A stretch of DNA of 64,000 nt from Haliotis asinina (lineage: Eukaryota > Mollusca > Gastropoda > Lepetellida > Haliotidae): assembly GCF_037392515.1 (NCBI RefSeq), contig NC_090288.1, forward strand, positions 1,240,001 through 1,304,000, in the 5' to 3' direction. Shown in pieces: positions 23,003 to 35,511 of the stretch (position 1 is the first letter of the stretch; every line of letters starts with the position of its first letter). Made by a program: the position numbers and the translations under genes. The notes under the pieces are model-generated. The model searched no databases and was not told the DNA's origin. It saw nothing but the letters and a program-made list of their open reading frames with translations.

Positions 23003-23277
23003 AGACCCGTGAAGGTCCCGGGGTAGAATAGGTCTTCATAAACCCATGCTGGCCATAAAAGGCAACTATGCTTGTCGTAAGACGCGACTAACGGGATCGG
23101 GTGGTCAGGCCCGCAGACTTGGTTGACACTTGTCATCGGTTCCCAGTTGCGTAGATCGATGCTCATGTTGTTGATCACTGGATTGTCTGGTCTAGACTCG
23201 ATTATTTACGGACCGCCGGTATATATATAGAATATTTGCTGAGTGCAGCGTAAAACTAAATTCACTCACTCACTCAC
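23003..23277 (+). mobile_element. SINE-like element, family M, near complete
   Basis: Begins AGACCCGTGAAGGTCCCGGG, keeps GTAAGACGCGACTAACGGGA, CACTGGATTGTCTGGTCTAG and the tail CGTAAAACTAAATTCACTCA. The flanks GCATATATCC and CGTATATGTCC are a possible worn target duplication. Confidence 0.85.
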
Positions 23278-23299
23278 GTATATGTCCATGAACTGACGT

Positions 23300-24300
23300 T
23301 CCATGTAGAGGGTATAGTCTGGCAGCATGATCACGGCAGATCACAACCTATAGTCAAATGAAAAAAACTTCGATGCGAAGATCACGTGGTCGACTGCAGG
23401 TGCAAAAGTTGATTTGGCACTGATTTCGACTCAGTATATTTTACTTATCCAACATCACAATGGACCAATGAGTACTGGCATTAACTGGCAGTATTCCTAG
23501 TGAATGTATGACTTCCCAGTTCTTTCCTGTTCTTTGTATACATGTATAATTAGCACCTTAACTTGTCCAAAGGTGCTCATTGGGGTTTTTTGTCCTCATG
23601 TGTTTTGTCCTAAAGGGTTTTTGTTCTAGGGGTCTTTTGTCAAGCACTCTTTCCATCATACCGACCAACCGACATTGCATGCCAATACATATTAGCGAAA
23701 TGTTGAGCGGGCCAATAATTGAATGTATTATCAGTCGTGAAAATTAATTTATCTAATTTATCTATAAGAGATCCGTGAGTGGTCCGCAAGTAATGTCAGT
23801 GAATATAAGCCTGGACAGCAGCGAGATGTAGACATATTCAGCACCGTTCCGTAGTCATTAATCAAAACTTATTGTAGGCAACATACGCTTGTGTTGGTCT
23901 GATATCCACACCGTAGTGGGCTACGTTACATCTTCACACCCCAGTCACAATCGATCTTGGCGGGTTTTGATGTCAGATAATCCACATGTTGCCAAACAGT
24001 GAGTATCACACTAGCATCTGTCAAAAGTTAGTGGGGTAGTAGGTTTTCTTTTCTCAAAATCTCACAAAAGCGCAGTACAAATTTGTTAGAAAGAGTTTGT
24101 GTATAATCCAACACCATTTTCTTGAAAATTCTGATGCAAAGAAATTGGCAAATTCTAGACCGATGCAACAAACTATGAAAATTTTCAATCATTAATCATC
24201 TTTAATGATAGTATCGAACTCAAAACGTGAATGACTGTCGGAGTTTGACAGTTGACAGCTCTGTCAAAATTAAAACAAACAACTTTATGACTACACCTTC
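23300..24300. other. Stretch without gene
   Basis: No exon recognised. Near 23585-23645 a T-rich motif (TTTTGTCCT, GTTTTTGTTCTAGGGG, CTTTTGTC) repeats three or four times, apparently a short degenerate tandem repeat. Confidence 0.4.
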
Positions 24301-24302
24301 TT

Positions 24303-24478
24303 ATTTATTGCATAGAGCGACGTTTCGATGTAGGTTCTTGCATCGTTATCAAACCAAGATGTGCGCTGTTTGTCAAGACATACTATGTATATGTCCTTCT
24401 CATCACCTGGTTGTATTCACTCTTAGTTTGATAAAAATGTAAGAATCTACATCAAAACGTCGTGTTGTGCAATAAACA
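24303..24478. mobile_element. Fold-back / MITE-like element with 50-bp inverted arms
   Basis: Left arm 24303-24354 contains CGACGTTTCGATGTAGGTTC and GCATCGTTATCAAAC. Right arm 24427-24478 is its imperfect reverse complement (GTTTGATAA, GAATCTACATCAAAACGTCG, GCAATAAAC). The loop is about 72 bp. Related single-arm fragments occur at 50820-50985, 28240-28272 and probably 3283-3378. Confidence 0.7.
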
Positions 24479-24794
24479 AGAAGCTGTAATGCATAGAGTT
24501 GAATGTTTTAATTTTGAGTCAGCAACTTCTAGAATGCCGATCAAACAATTAGTCAGATGTGTCCATTTTCACCAACAATGGACCTGTGCCAGCGGAAACA
24601 TGGACGGTGGTAAAACATGCAAAGTGTAAAGTGTGCATTCGTCATTGTTGGGTTCGCCCATCCACGGTCTCTTGATCAGATGGACAGATGGATCACAGCA
24701 GTTCTACATATCATGTCAAATGTCAACAGTAACTTCAAATCAATAAACGTCCATCAACCGTTGGGAGGTGCCTGTCGTAGGTTTGCCGACCAGG

Positions 24795-24860
24795 GTGAGG
24801 TGCGGGACGGTGCGTGGACGGGGCGATGTGGAACGGGACGGGACGGGACGGTGTAAGGCG
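24795..24860. repeat. Short GGGAC/GGGGC-rich repeat
   Basis: Overlapping GGGACGGGACGGGACGG and related words just before the 38-bp array. Confidence 0.7.
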
Positions 24861-24870
24861 GGGCAGTGCA

Positions 24871-27800
24871 GTCGACTGGTGACATGGCTGTCGAGGCTGT
24901 GAATAGTTGACGACTGGTGACATGGTTGTAGAGGTTGTCATTAGTTGACGACTGGTGACATGGTTGTAGAGGTTGTCATTAGTTGGCGACTGGTGACATG
25001 GTTGTAGAGGTTGTCATTAGTTAACGACTGGTGACATGGTTGTAGAGGTTGTCATTAGTCGGCGACTGGTGACATGGTTGTAGAGGTTGTCATTAGTTAA
25101 CGACTGGTGACATGGTTGTAGAGGTTGTCATTAGTTGACGACTGGTGACATGGTTGTAGAGGTTGTCATTAGTTGACGACTGGTGACATGGTTGTAGAGG
25201 TTGTCATTAGTTAACGACTGGTGACATGGTTGTAGAGGTTGTCATTAGTTAACGACTGGTGACATGGTTGTAGAGGTTGTCATTAGTTAACGACTGGTGA
25301 CATGGTTGTAGAGGTTGTCATTAGTTAACGACTGGTGACATGGTTGTAGAGGTTGTCATTAGTTAACGACTGGTGACATGGTTGTAGAGGTTGTCATTAG
25401 TTGACGACTGGTGACATGGTTGTAGAGGTTGTCATTAGTTAACGACTGGTGACATGGTTGTAGAGGTTGTCATTAGTTGACGACTGGTGACATGGTTGTA
25501 GAGGTTGTCATTAGTTAACGACTGGTGACATGGTTGTAGAGGTTGTCATTAGTTGGCGACTGGTGACATGGTTGTAGAGGTTGTCATTAGTTAACGACTG
25601 GTGACATGGTTGTAGAGGTTGTCATTAGTCGGCGACTGGTGACATGGTTGTAGAGGTTGTCATTAGTTAACGACTGGTGACATGGTTGTAGAGGTTGTCA
25701 TTAGTTAACGACTGGTGACATGGTTGTAGAGGTTGTCATTAGTTGACGACTGGTGACATGGTTGTAGAGGTTGTCATTAGTTGACGACTGGTGACATGGT
25801 TGTAGAGGTTGTCATTAGTTGACGACTGGTGACATGGTTGTAGAGGTTGTCATTAGTTAACGACTGGTGACATGGTTGTAGAGGTTGTCATTAGTTAACG
25901 ACTGGTGACATGGTTGTAGAGGTTGTCAGTAGTTAACGACTGGTGACATGGTTGTAGAGGTTGTCATTAGTTGACGACTGGTGACATGGTTGTAGAGGTT
26001 GTCATTAGTTGACGACTGGTGACATGGTTGTAGAGGTTGTCATTAGTTAACGACTGGTGACATGGTTGTAGAGGTTGTCATTAGTTAACGACTGGTGACA
26101 TGGTTGTAGAGGTTGTCATTAGTCGGCGACTGGTGACATGGTTGTAGAGGTTGTCATTAGTTAACGACTGGTGACATGGTTGTAGAGGTTGTCATTAGTT
26201 GACGACTGGTGACATGGTTGTAGAGGTTGTCATTAGTTAACGACTGGTGACATGGTTGTAGAGGTTGTCATTAGTTAACGACTGGTGACATGGTTGTAGA
26301 GGTTGTCATTAGTTAACGACTGGTGACATGGTTGTAGAGGTTGTCATTAGTTAACGACTGGTGACATGGTTGTAGAGGTTGTCATTAGTTGACGACTGGT
26401 GACATGGTTGTAGAGGTTGTCAATAGTTAACGACTGGTGACATGGTTGTAGAGGTTGTCATTAGTTGACGACTGGTGACATGGTTGTAGAGGTTGTCATT
26501 AGTTGACGACTGGTGACATGGTTGTAGAGGTTGTCATTAGTTAACAACTGGTGACATGGTTGTAGAGGTTGTCATTAGTTAACGACTGGTGACATGGTTG
26601 TAGAGGTTGTCATTAGTCGGCGACTGGTGACATGGTTGTAGAGGTTGTCATTAGTCGGCGACTGGTGACATGGTTGTAGAGGTTGTCATTAGTTAACGAC
26701 TGGTGACATGGTTGTAGAGGTTGTCATTAGTTAACGACTGGTGACATGGTTGTAGAGGTTGTCATTAGTTAACGACTGGTGACATGGTTGTAGAGGTTGT
26801 CATTAGTTGGCGACTGGTGACATGGTTGTAGAGGTTGTCATTAGTTAACGACTGGTGACATGGTTGTAGAGGTTGTCGTTAGTTGACGACTGGTGACATG
26901 GTTGTAGAGGTTGTCAGTAGTTAACGACTGGTGACATGGTTGTAGAGGTTGTCATTAGTTAACGACTGGTGACATGGTTGTAGAGGTTGTCATTAGTTAA
27001 CGACTGGTGACATGGTTGTAGAGGTTGTCATTAGTTAACGACTGGTGACATGGTTGTAGAGGTTGTCATTAGTTGACGACTGGTGACATGGTTGTAGAGG
27101 TTGTCATTAGTTGACGACTGGTGACATGGTTGTAGAGGTTGTCATTTGTTGACGACTGGTGACATGGTTGTAGAGGTTGTCATTAGTTGACGACTGGTGA
27201 CATGGTTGTAGAGGTTGTCATTAGTTAACGACTGGTGACATGGTTGTAGAGGTTGTCATTAGTTGACAACTGGTGACATGGCTGTAGAGGTTGTCATTAG
27301 TTAACGACTGGTGACATGGTTGTAGAGGTTGTCATTAGTTGACGACTGGTGACATGGCTGTAGAGGTTGTCATTAGTTGGCGACTGGTGACATGGTTGTA
27401 GAGGTTGTCATTAGTTGACGACTGGTGACATGGTTGTAGAGGTTGTCATTAGTCGGCGACTGGTGACATGGTTGTAGAGGTTGTCATTTGTTAACGACTG
27501 GTGACATGGTTGTAGAGGTTGTCATTAGTTGGCGACTGGTGACATGGCTGTAGAGGTTGTCATTAGTTGACGACTGGTGACATGGTTGTAGAGGTTGTCA
27601 TTAGTTGACGACTGGTGACATGGTTGTAGAGGTTGTCATTAGTCGGCGACTGGTGACATGGTTGTAGAGGTTGTCATTTGTTAACGACTGGTGACATGGT
27701 TGTAGAGGTTGTCATTAGTTGGCGACTGGTGACATGGCTGTAGAGGTTGTCATTAGTTGACGACTGGTGACATGGTTGTAGAGGTTGTCATTAGTTAACG

Positions 27801-27938
27801 ACTGGTGACATGGTTGTAGAGGTTGTCATTAGTTAACGACTGGTGACATGGTTGTAGAGGTTGTCATTAGTTGACGACTGGTGACATGGTTGTAGAGGTT
27901 GTCATTAGTTGGCGACTGGTGACATGGTTTCAGAGGGG
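24871..27938. repeat. 38-bp minisatellite, about 80 units
   Basis: Unit CGACTGGTGACATGGTTGTA followed by GAGGTTGTCATTAGTTAA. Units are almost identical except at the junction, which reads GTTAAC, GTTGAC, GTTGGC or GTCGGC. A minority carry GGCTG or CATTTG changes. A 190-bp block of five units recurs at 27451 and 27641. Minus-strand frames contain stops; no coding signal. Confidence 0.97.
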
Positions 27939-28560
27939 TCAAAAGGACTAGACACGTGGATGACGTGGTTGGTGAGCTGCCATATGGATGTGAACGGGGT
28001 CAAAATTAAGACGAAATATACCCAGAGTCCAAACTGATCCATGATCTGTTTAATCGAAAGAGGGTTGATTAAATCTTGAACACTGGACGTGCCTACCTGT
28101 AGAAAGGTAAACATTTAAATGATTAAGTACTGTAGATAACGAGTCAGTGGATTTGCCTCGGATACACAATGCCAGAAATTGGTCAAATATAATACATGTT
28201 ATGTTTGGGATTAACATATAAAGTCCTATTGATAGATAACGTTCCGGTGTAGAAGCTACCACCGTTATCAAGTACCTGTTTTGGTGGCTCTCTTCGTTAC
28301 TGTTGCTTTCTCCGAAGATGGGAGAAACGATGTCACTTTAAATTTGTATGTACATTCTTCTGAACTGTGTGAAGCAGCTATAATGTAGCCTGATCACCGT
28401 GTTTGTCAGTAATACGAGATCTGTATACATCCGTCAACTCTCTCGGTAACCTTGAGTGAGACGAGAATATCTGATTGTCAACCTTCACCCAGCATGTACC
28501 TATGAAGTGTACGAAACACTACTTGAATTCCATTAGCAATCAACAGTGACATGTATATTG
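27939..28560. other. Stretch without gene; fragment of the fold-back family at 28240-28272
   Basis: ACGTTCCGGTGTAGAAGCTA followed by CCACCGTTATCAA parallels the arm of the 24303 element. Nothing else recognised. Confidence 0.4.
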
Positions 28561-28567
28561 TGACTCA

Positions 28568-28682
28568 AGGTGGACATGTGGACACGGTCTGTTTGTATTT
28601 TCTAAAGATGGACATGTGGACATGGTCTGTTTGTATTCTCTAAAGGTGGATATATGGACATGGTCTGTTTGTATTCCCTAAG
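28568..28682. repeat. 38-bp tandem repeat, three copies
   Basis: GTGGACATGTGGACACGGTC, TGTTTGTATTTTCTAAA and two close copies at 38-bp spacing. Same length as the 24871 array but unrelated sequence. Confidence 0.85.
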
Positions 28683-28954
28683 GAATAATTAACATACTAA
28701 CAGACTAACAGTTGCATCTAGTCAGGAACCGACAGATTACGAAAGAGTCATGGTATGGGGAGACATCACATCTCGAGGTCGGACACAACTTGCCATTGTC
28801 AGTGACACTCTGACTGGTCTGTGATTCAGGAATGTATATGGGTATTTATTATTTTTTGCATTAAAAATAACACCAAATAATGAACATTCTACCATGACTT
28901 CAGAAACTATTGGATTGTGATTGTAATGATGACAATATCTCTGCTACTGACGCT

Positions 28955-29605
28955 AACCTGGGTGACTCAGATGTGCTACCAGAACTTGATAATGAAATAA
29001 CAACGAATTAAATAACGCAAGCCATAAACGGTTTGAAACGGGATACAACCATGGTCTTGATCGCATTGTAAATGAATATTTCGTTAAATTTTACAAGTAT
29101 TTATTGCCTATTGCACACAAAATATTTGATTGTGTTCTATCCACTGGATTTTCCCCCAGGGCTGGGCTTCATGTGTTATTATTCCAGTTTTCAAGGTGAT
29201 CCAAGAGCTCCTAGTAATTATAGATTAATTGACCTTATTAGTTGTTTTGGAAAGTTGTTGACAAGGGATCTTAAACAGAGAATCCTCAGTGGGGTCGAGA
29301 AGCATGACTCTGTTGCCGATGCTCAGTTTGGTTTCCGTCCGTATCTCAGCGCGGCCATGCAGTGATTAGTCGTGCACTAAACAGCAAAAATGGTTGTATT
29401 GTGCATTTGTGGATTTTAAAGCCTTCTGATTCAGTAGACAGATGTAAAGTATGGTTCGACTTAGCACAATTGGGCGACAGAGGGAAGCTTTTATCGGTTA
29501 TCCATCCGTTATATCTTAACGTAAGGTCATGTGTGAGGATCGGTAGTTGTAAAAGCCAGTATTTAGAAATAGTTTGGGCTTAATGCAATGAGAAGTATTA
29601 TCACT
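28955..29605 (+). pseudogene. Non-LTR retrotransposon reverse transcriptase remnant
   Basis: Conceptual translation with frame breaks shows the order expected of LINE reverse transcriptase: an AINGLK segment, then PPGLGFM, then SNYRLIDLISCFGKLLTRDL (the YRPI-L-SCFGK region), then ADAQFGFRP (QFGFR motif), and after a shift HLWILKPSDSVDRCKVW, a worn FVDFKKAFDSV motif. The catalytic F-DD box is not visible. Inactive because of stops, frameshifts and missing parts. Confidence 0.85.
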
Positions 29606-29639
29606 AATGTTATTTTAAATCTTCCACAGCGAACTTTCT

Positions 29640-29955
29640 CGAATGTAGGCCAACGTTGGCGAAGAGGAAGACAGATGTAGAGAGGCCGAATGATGACACA
29701 GCTCCTGTATTACTCTGAGTGTAAGTCCGTTTTTGTGTGGTCAACACAACCAGCCCTATATATACACAGTCACTGATTCTTGAGCATTCCAGCGAAGTAT
29801 AGAAGCATCGCGATCGGTCTCGTGTTTAACAAAAGTCAAAACACACCAACGGGTGGCAACTCTAAACCTTAAAAGCGTGTCGCTAAAACACTTTTACTGT
29901 TTTACGAAATGTGACCCATAATAACTATCACTCAATGTTCTCTACACCCGTGGTG
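29640..29955 (+). mobile_element. TATA-containing dispersed repeat, copy 1
   Basis: Shares, in order, CTATATATACACAGTCACTG, GGTGGCAACTCTAAA, ACACTTTTAC and AAATGTGACCCATAATAACT with copies at 51870-52212 and 58610-58978. It separates the two LINE remnants around it. Could be a solo LTR or a non-autonomous element; ends not fixed. Confidence 0.6.
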
Positions 29956-29959
29956 TAAA

Positions 29960-30600
29960 ATATTAGGCGTATCAGGTGAAACTGGATTCATTGAAATTAA
30001 GGCAGGATTTTCCACTGGATTATCTAACAGTTACATGGCAAAGAATAAATGATCAGGCTATTCAGTTAAACTATAGTCAGCTGTCCAAGGCATGGAAATG
30101 TGCAATATCTAAATATATTATTAACCAGTGTACGCTTCAGTATTATTTATGTAAATCTATTCCATATCATTGCAGGAACTGCCTATCTAAATTCAGACTC
30201 AGTTCCCATAATTTAGCAAGAGAAACTGATAAGTATGAAAACGTAACTTGAAAATGTCAAATGTGTAAAGATGATATTGAAGATGAACTACACTTTATAT
30301 AAAATGTCCAACATAACTATAGACCAATGTGTATTAAGTCATATTACTATGAATGTCCATAAGTATTCAAGCAAGCAGTATTCAGCTACTTAGTTTTGGG
30401 TAATTTGGGGAAATAGTTATGTAAGGCGTCTCTATTAAGAACGGAATTAATCAGTAAACAGTAATTGTACATCTTCCTCCCTCTTTAGCTTTATGTATAA
30501 TCAACTGTCACCATGACTGCTAACCTGTACCAGTAACATTAGCGATGCCAATGTACCAGTTATCTGTACAGATAACGGTAAAAAACAAATCGAATCGAAT
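29960..30600 (+). pseudogene. LINE ORF2 C-terminal remnant with CxxC-type finger
   Basis: Translation around 30120-30320 gives LCKSIPYHCRNCLSKFRLSS, then NLARETDKYENV, and after a stop CQMCKDDIEDELHFI. This C-P-C-x-IEDE-HF arrangement is typical of the C-terminal finger of many animal LINEs. The element then runs into a 3' end with AATCGAATCGAAT, which fits a short LINE tail repeat. It may be the same element as 28955-29605. Confidence 0.75.
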
Positions 30601-30950
30601 GTTTATCTTTTAAGTACCAAAGACATAAACTGGCTATTTATGTATTTATTTCAGTCGTTTTCTAACCAGAAAAATATAACGCATAAGGGCGAGTATCCAG
30701 TTACATTTCAACTCCATTCAGTTTGTAGTACACCTGCCGAAATTCACCTGGGTCGTGTGAAATCTGAACCAGCACGTTATCAACTAGCGATGTGCATCAG
30801 CTGCATCTCGTAACGCAACGACAACTTTTTATATTAAACCCATCACCTGAACAGTGATGGAGACACGATCGCACTGTGCTGTGCCATATGCACTCCTGTA
30901 TTGCTGGTAGTATTTTGTAAAATACTTTCTAACTTTACTGCCAGTTCAAT

Positions 30951-33900
30951 GTGCATAGCTACTGTGAGTTAGTGTGTTAGTGAATATATACAGAGCCACT
31001 GTGTGTACATTAGTCACTCTACACAGAGATGATGTATGTACATTAGTCACTCTATAAAGAGCTACTGTGTGTACATTAGTCACTCTACACAGATATGATG
31101 TATGTACATTAGTCACTCTATAAAGAGATACTGTGTGTACATTAGTCACTCTACACAGATATGATGTATGTACATTAGTCACTCTACACAGAGATACTGT
31201 GTGTACATTAGTCACTCTACACAGATATGATGTATGTACATTAGTCACTCTATAAAGAGCTACTGTATGTACATTAGTCACTTATACAGAGATACTGTGT
31301 GTACATTAGTCACTCTATAAAGATATACTGTGCGTACGTTAGTCACTCTATAAAGAGATACTGTGTGTACATTAGTCACTTATACAGAGATACTGTGCGT
31401 ACATTAGTCACTGTATACGGAGATACTGTGCGTACATTAGTCATTGTATACAGAGATACTGTGTGTACATTAGTCACTTATACAGAGATACTGTGTGTAC
31501 ATTAGTCACTCTATAAAGATATACTGTGCGTACGTTAGTCACTCTATAAAGAGATACTGTGTGTACATTAGTCACTTATACAGAGATACTGTGCGTACAT
31601 TAGTCACTGTATACGGAGATACTGTGTGTACATTAGTCATTGTATACAGAGATACTGTGTGTACATTAGTCACTCTATAAAGATATACTGTGCGTACGTT
31701 AGTCACTCTATAAAGAGATACTGTGTGTACATTAGTCACTTATACAGAGATACTGTGTGTACATTAGTCACTGTATACAGAGATGCTGTGTGTACATTAG
31801 TCACTGTATACAGACCTACTATGTGTACTTTAGTCACTGTATACAGAGCTACTGTGTGTACATTAGTCACTGTATACAGAGATACTGTGTGTACATTAGT
31901 CACTTATACAGAGCTACTGTTTGTACATTAGTCACTATTCAGAGCTACTGTGTGTACATTAGTCACTGTATACAGAGCTACAGTGTGTACATTAGCCACT
32001 GTATACAGAGGTAATGTGTGTGCATTAGTCACTTATACAGAGCTACTGTTTGTACATTAGTCACTATTCAGAGCTACTCTGGGTACTTTAGTCACTATAT
32101 ACAGAGCTACTGAGTGAACAATAGTCACTGTATACAGAGCTACTCTGTGTACTTTAGTCACTGTATACAGAGACACTGTGTGTACATTAGTCACTGTATA
32201 CAGAGATAATGTGTGTACATTAGTCACTTATACAGAGCTACTGTGTGTACATTAGTCACTATTCAGAGCTAATCTGTGTACTTTAGTCACTGTATACAGA
32301 GCTACTGTGTGTACAATAGTCACTGTATACAGAGCTACTCTGTGTACTTTAGTCACTGTATACAGAGACACTGTGTGTACATTAGTCACTGTATACAGAG
32401 ATACTGTGTGTACTTTAGTCACCTATACAGAGATACTGTGTGTACATTAGTCACTCTATAAAGATATACTGTGCGTACGTTAGTCACTCTATAAAGAGAT
32501 ACTGTGTGTACATTAGTCACTTATACAGAGATACTGTGTGTACATTAGTCACTCTACACAGATATGATGTATGTACATTAGTCACTCTATAAAGAGCTAC
32601 TGTGTGTACATTAGTCACTTATACAGAGATACTGTGTGTACATTAGTCACTCTGTAAAGATATACTGTGCGTACGTTAGTCACTCTATAAAGAGATACTG
32701 TGTGTACATTAGTCACTTATACAGAGATACTGTGTGTACATTAGTCACTGTATACGGAGATACTGTGCGTACATTAGTCATTGTATACAGAGATACTGTG
32801 TGTACATTAGTCACTTATACAGAGATACTGTGTGTACATTAGTCACTCTATAAAGATATACTGTGCGTACGTTAGTCACTCTATAAAGAGATACTGTGTG
32901 TACATTAGTCACTTATACAGAGATACTGTGTGTACATTAGTCACTGTATACAGAGATGTTGTGTGTACATTAGTCACTTATACAGAGCTACTCTGTGTAC
33001 ATTAGTCACTTATACAGAGATACTGTGTGTACATTAATCACTATTCAGAGCTACTCTGTGTACTTTAGTCACTGTATACAGAGACACTGTGTGTACATTA
33101 GTCACTGTATACAGAGATAATGTGTGTACATTAGTCACTTATACAGAGCTACTGTGTGTACATTAGTCACTATTCAGAGCTAATCTGTGTACTTTAATCA
33201 CTGTATACAGAGCTACTGTGTGTACAATAGTCACTGTATACAGAGCTACTCTGTGTACATTAGTCACTGTATACAGAGATAATGTGTGTACATTGGTCAC
33301 TTATACAGAGCTACTCTGTGTACATTAGTCACTATTCAGAGCTACTCTGTGTACTTTAGTCACTGTATACAGAGCTACTGTGTGTACATTAGTCACTCTA
33401 TACAGAGCTACTCTGTTTACATTAGTCACTTATACAGAGACACTGTGTGTACATTAGTCACTGTATGCAGAGATAATGTGTGTACATTAGTCACTTATAG
33501 AGAGCTACTATGTGTACATTAGTCACTATTCAGAGCTACTCTGTGTACTTTAGTCACTGTATACAGAGCTATTGTGTGTACATTAGTCACTCTATACAGA
33601 GCTACTGTGTGTACATTAGTCACTGTATACAGAGGTAATGTGTGTACATTAGTCACTTATACAGAGCTACTGTGTGTACATTAGTCACTATTCAGAGCTA
33701 CTCTTTGTACATTAGTCTCTCTATACAGAGATAATGCGTGTACATTAGTCACTTATACAGAGCTACTGTGTGCACATTAGTCACTCTATACAGAGCTACT
33801 CTGTTTACATTAGTCACTTATACAGACATAATGTGTGTCCATTAGTCACTGTATACAGAGATACTGTGTGTACATTAGTCACTGTATACAGAGCTACTCT

Positions 33901-34182
33901 GTGTACATTAGTCACTATTCAGAGCTACTCTGTGTACATTAGTCTCTGTATACAGATCTACTGTGTGTACATTTCTCACTGTATACAGAGCTACTGTGTG
34001 TACATTAGTCACTGTATACAGACCTACTCTGTGTACATTAGTCACTGTATATAGAGCTACTATGTGTATATTAGTCACTGTATAAAGAGCTTCTATGTGT
34101 ATGTTAGTCCTTGTATACAGAGCTAGTATACATTAGTCACTGTATACAGAGCTTATGTGCGTTCGTTAGTCACTGAATACAG
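30951..34182. repeat. 33-bp minisatellite with several subfamilies, about 98 units
   Basis: Unit CATTAGTCACTGTATACAGA plus GCTACTGTGTGTA, with 31-, 32- and 33-bp versions (CTTATACAGAG, TATTCAGAG, CTCTATAAAGATATACTGTG). A six-unit block of 196 bp recurs, for example the CTATAAAGATATACTGTGCG word at about 31313, 31509, and again near 32454, 32650, 32846. The left end (30951-31270) is built from a different pair of alternating variants with GATATGATGTATGTAC. Confidence 0.97.
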
Positions 34183-34413
34183 GTTGGATCTTCAAGCGAT
34201 AGGGCAAACGGTTACGGAAGATTGTTTGCTAACTTTATCATCAAACGGAAACACAGGCACTTTTGATTAAGATTGAGTCTAACTTTCCTTTTGGGTGAAG
34301 GTTTGTTTTCGTGATGTTAATTAGGCAATCTCACAAAGTTTACATGACTTCACTTCACATGATTTCTCTGTATTTTCATAATATATCTATTGCGTTTCAT
34401 ATTATGTAGGCAT

Positions 34414-34684
34414 GTGACCCGTGAAGGTCCCAGGGTAGAATAGGCCTTCAGCAACCCATGCTTGCCATAAAAGGCGACTATGCTTGTCGTAAGATGCGAC
34501 TAACGGGATCGGGTGCTCAGGCCCGCAGACTTGGTTGACACATGTCATCGGTTTCCAATTGCGTAGATCGATGCTCATGTCGTTGATTACTGGATTGTCT
34601 GGTCCAGACTCGATTATTGACAGACCGCCGCCATATAGCTTGAATATTGGTGAGTGCGGCGTAAAACTAAACTCACTCACCCAC
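34414..34684 (+). mobile_element. Intact SINE-like element, family M, with 12-bp target-site duplication
   Basis: From GTGACCCGTGAAGGTCCCAG to the tail CGTAAAACTAAACTCACTCA. The direct repeat TTATGTAGGCAT flanks it at 34402-34413 and 34685-34696. Confidence 0.9.
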
Positions 34685-34968
34685 TTATGTAGGCATATAA
34701 ACCTTGCCATGCTGCAGTGGACGCGGATGGTGGTTCACACCTGATGACATGGACAGGTGTGTCACGCAATCAGGATGTAATGGCTCTGTCACACCTCAAC
34801 TAATGCTTTGCTTCAATCTGATGTGTCCCGTTAGGTGTGAAATCCACACCGTGCCAACATTTAGAGCTGCACAGATTGCCCAGTTGTAAACTACGTGTAC
34901 AAGGGAACACTTTTTGAGAGAGTGACTGAATACAACTCCAAGTTTGCTGCAACACACGTGGCATACAA

Positions 34969-35154
34969 GTGAGTGAGTGAGTGACTGAGTGAGGGAGGGA
35001 GGGAGTGAGTGAGTTCAGTTTTAGCAATATTCCATTAATATCAAGGCGGGGGCCCAGGAATTGGGCTTCACACATCGCAACTATGTCGGTATTCAAACCC
35101 AGATGATCGGCGTGACGAGCGAAAGCTTTAACCACCAGAATACCCCAGCGCCCC
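34969..35154 (-). mobile_element. tRNA-derived SINE-like element, family T
   Basis: Minus strand: TGGTGGTTAAAGCTTTCGCT, CGTCACGCCGATCATCTGGG, GTTTGAATACC, GTGTGAAGCCCAATTCC, then a long (CTCA)n/(CTCC)n tail appearing on the plus strand as GAGTGAGTGAGTGACTGAGT. Confidence 0.85.
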
Positions 35155-35284
35155 TGGACCCCGACCCGAATTTCATGATGAAGGAGCGGTATGAGAGACG
35201 ACATGCACAAAGCGGTATTATACCATGGTCATTAATACGTACTTTACACAAGAACCCATTGTCATCAGGATCGCTAATATCGAT

Positions 35285-35398
35285 GATGCCAGTCACAGGA
35301 TTACATCTGGACTGGTCTGGATTCGATAACTAACAAACCACCTTCATATGGCTGGATTGTTGTTGTGTTTGGCGTAAAGCTAAGGTCACTCAATCACT
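35285..35398 (+). mobile_element. Degenerate 3' end of a family M element
   Basis: GGACTGGTCTGGATTCGATA, ACAAACCACCTTCATATGGC and GGCGTAAAGCTAAGGTCACT match the family M 3' region with many substitutions. Confidence 0.55.
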
Positions 35399-35511
35399 AT
35401 TGTTGGACGTTACATAACAAACAATAAGTCACCCATTCACACACCCTCACTCATTCACTGCTAGATCGCAGCCACCAACACCTCTCTCCCTAGCCTCACA
35501 GGCCCTGAGAC

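Noticed and set aside
24871-24890. Shared word TGGTGACATG between the 38-bp and 48-bp arrays as a sign of common origin
   Set aside because: Only 10 bp are shared and the rest of the units do not align; chance is sufficient.
24871-27938. CRISPR-like regular array
   Set aside because: Units are contiguous with no unique spacers, and the surrounding DNA is animal. Repeated units of 38 bp are a minisatellite.
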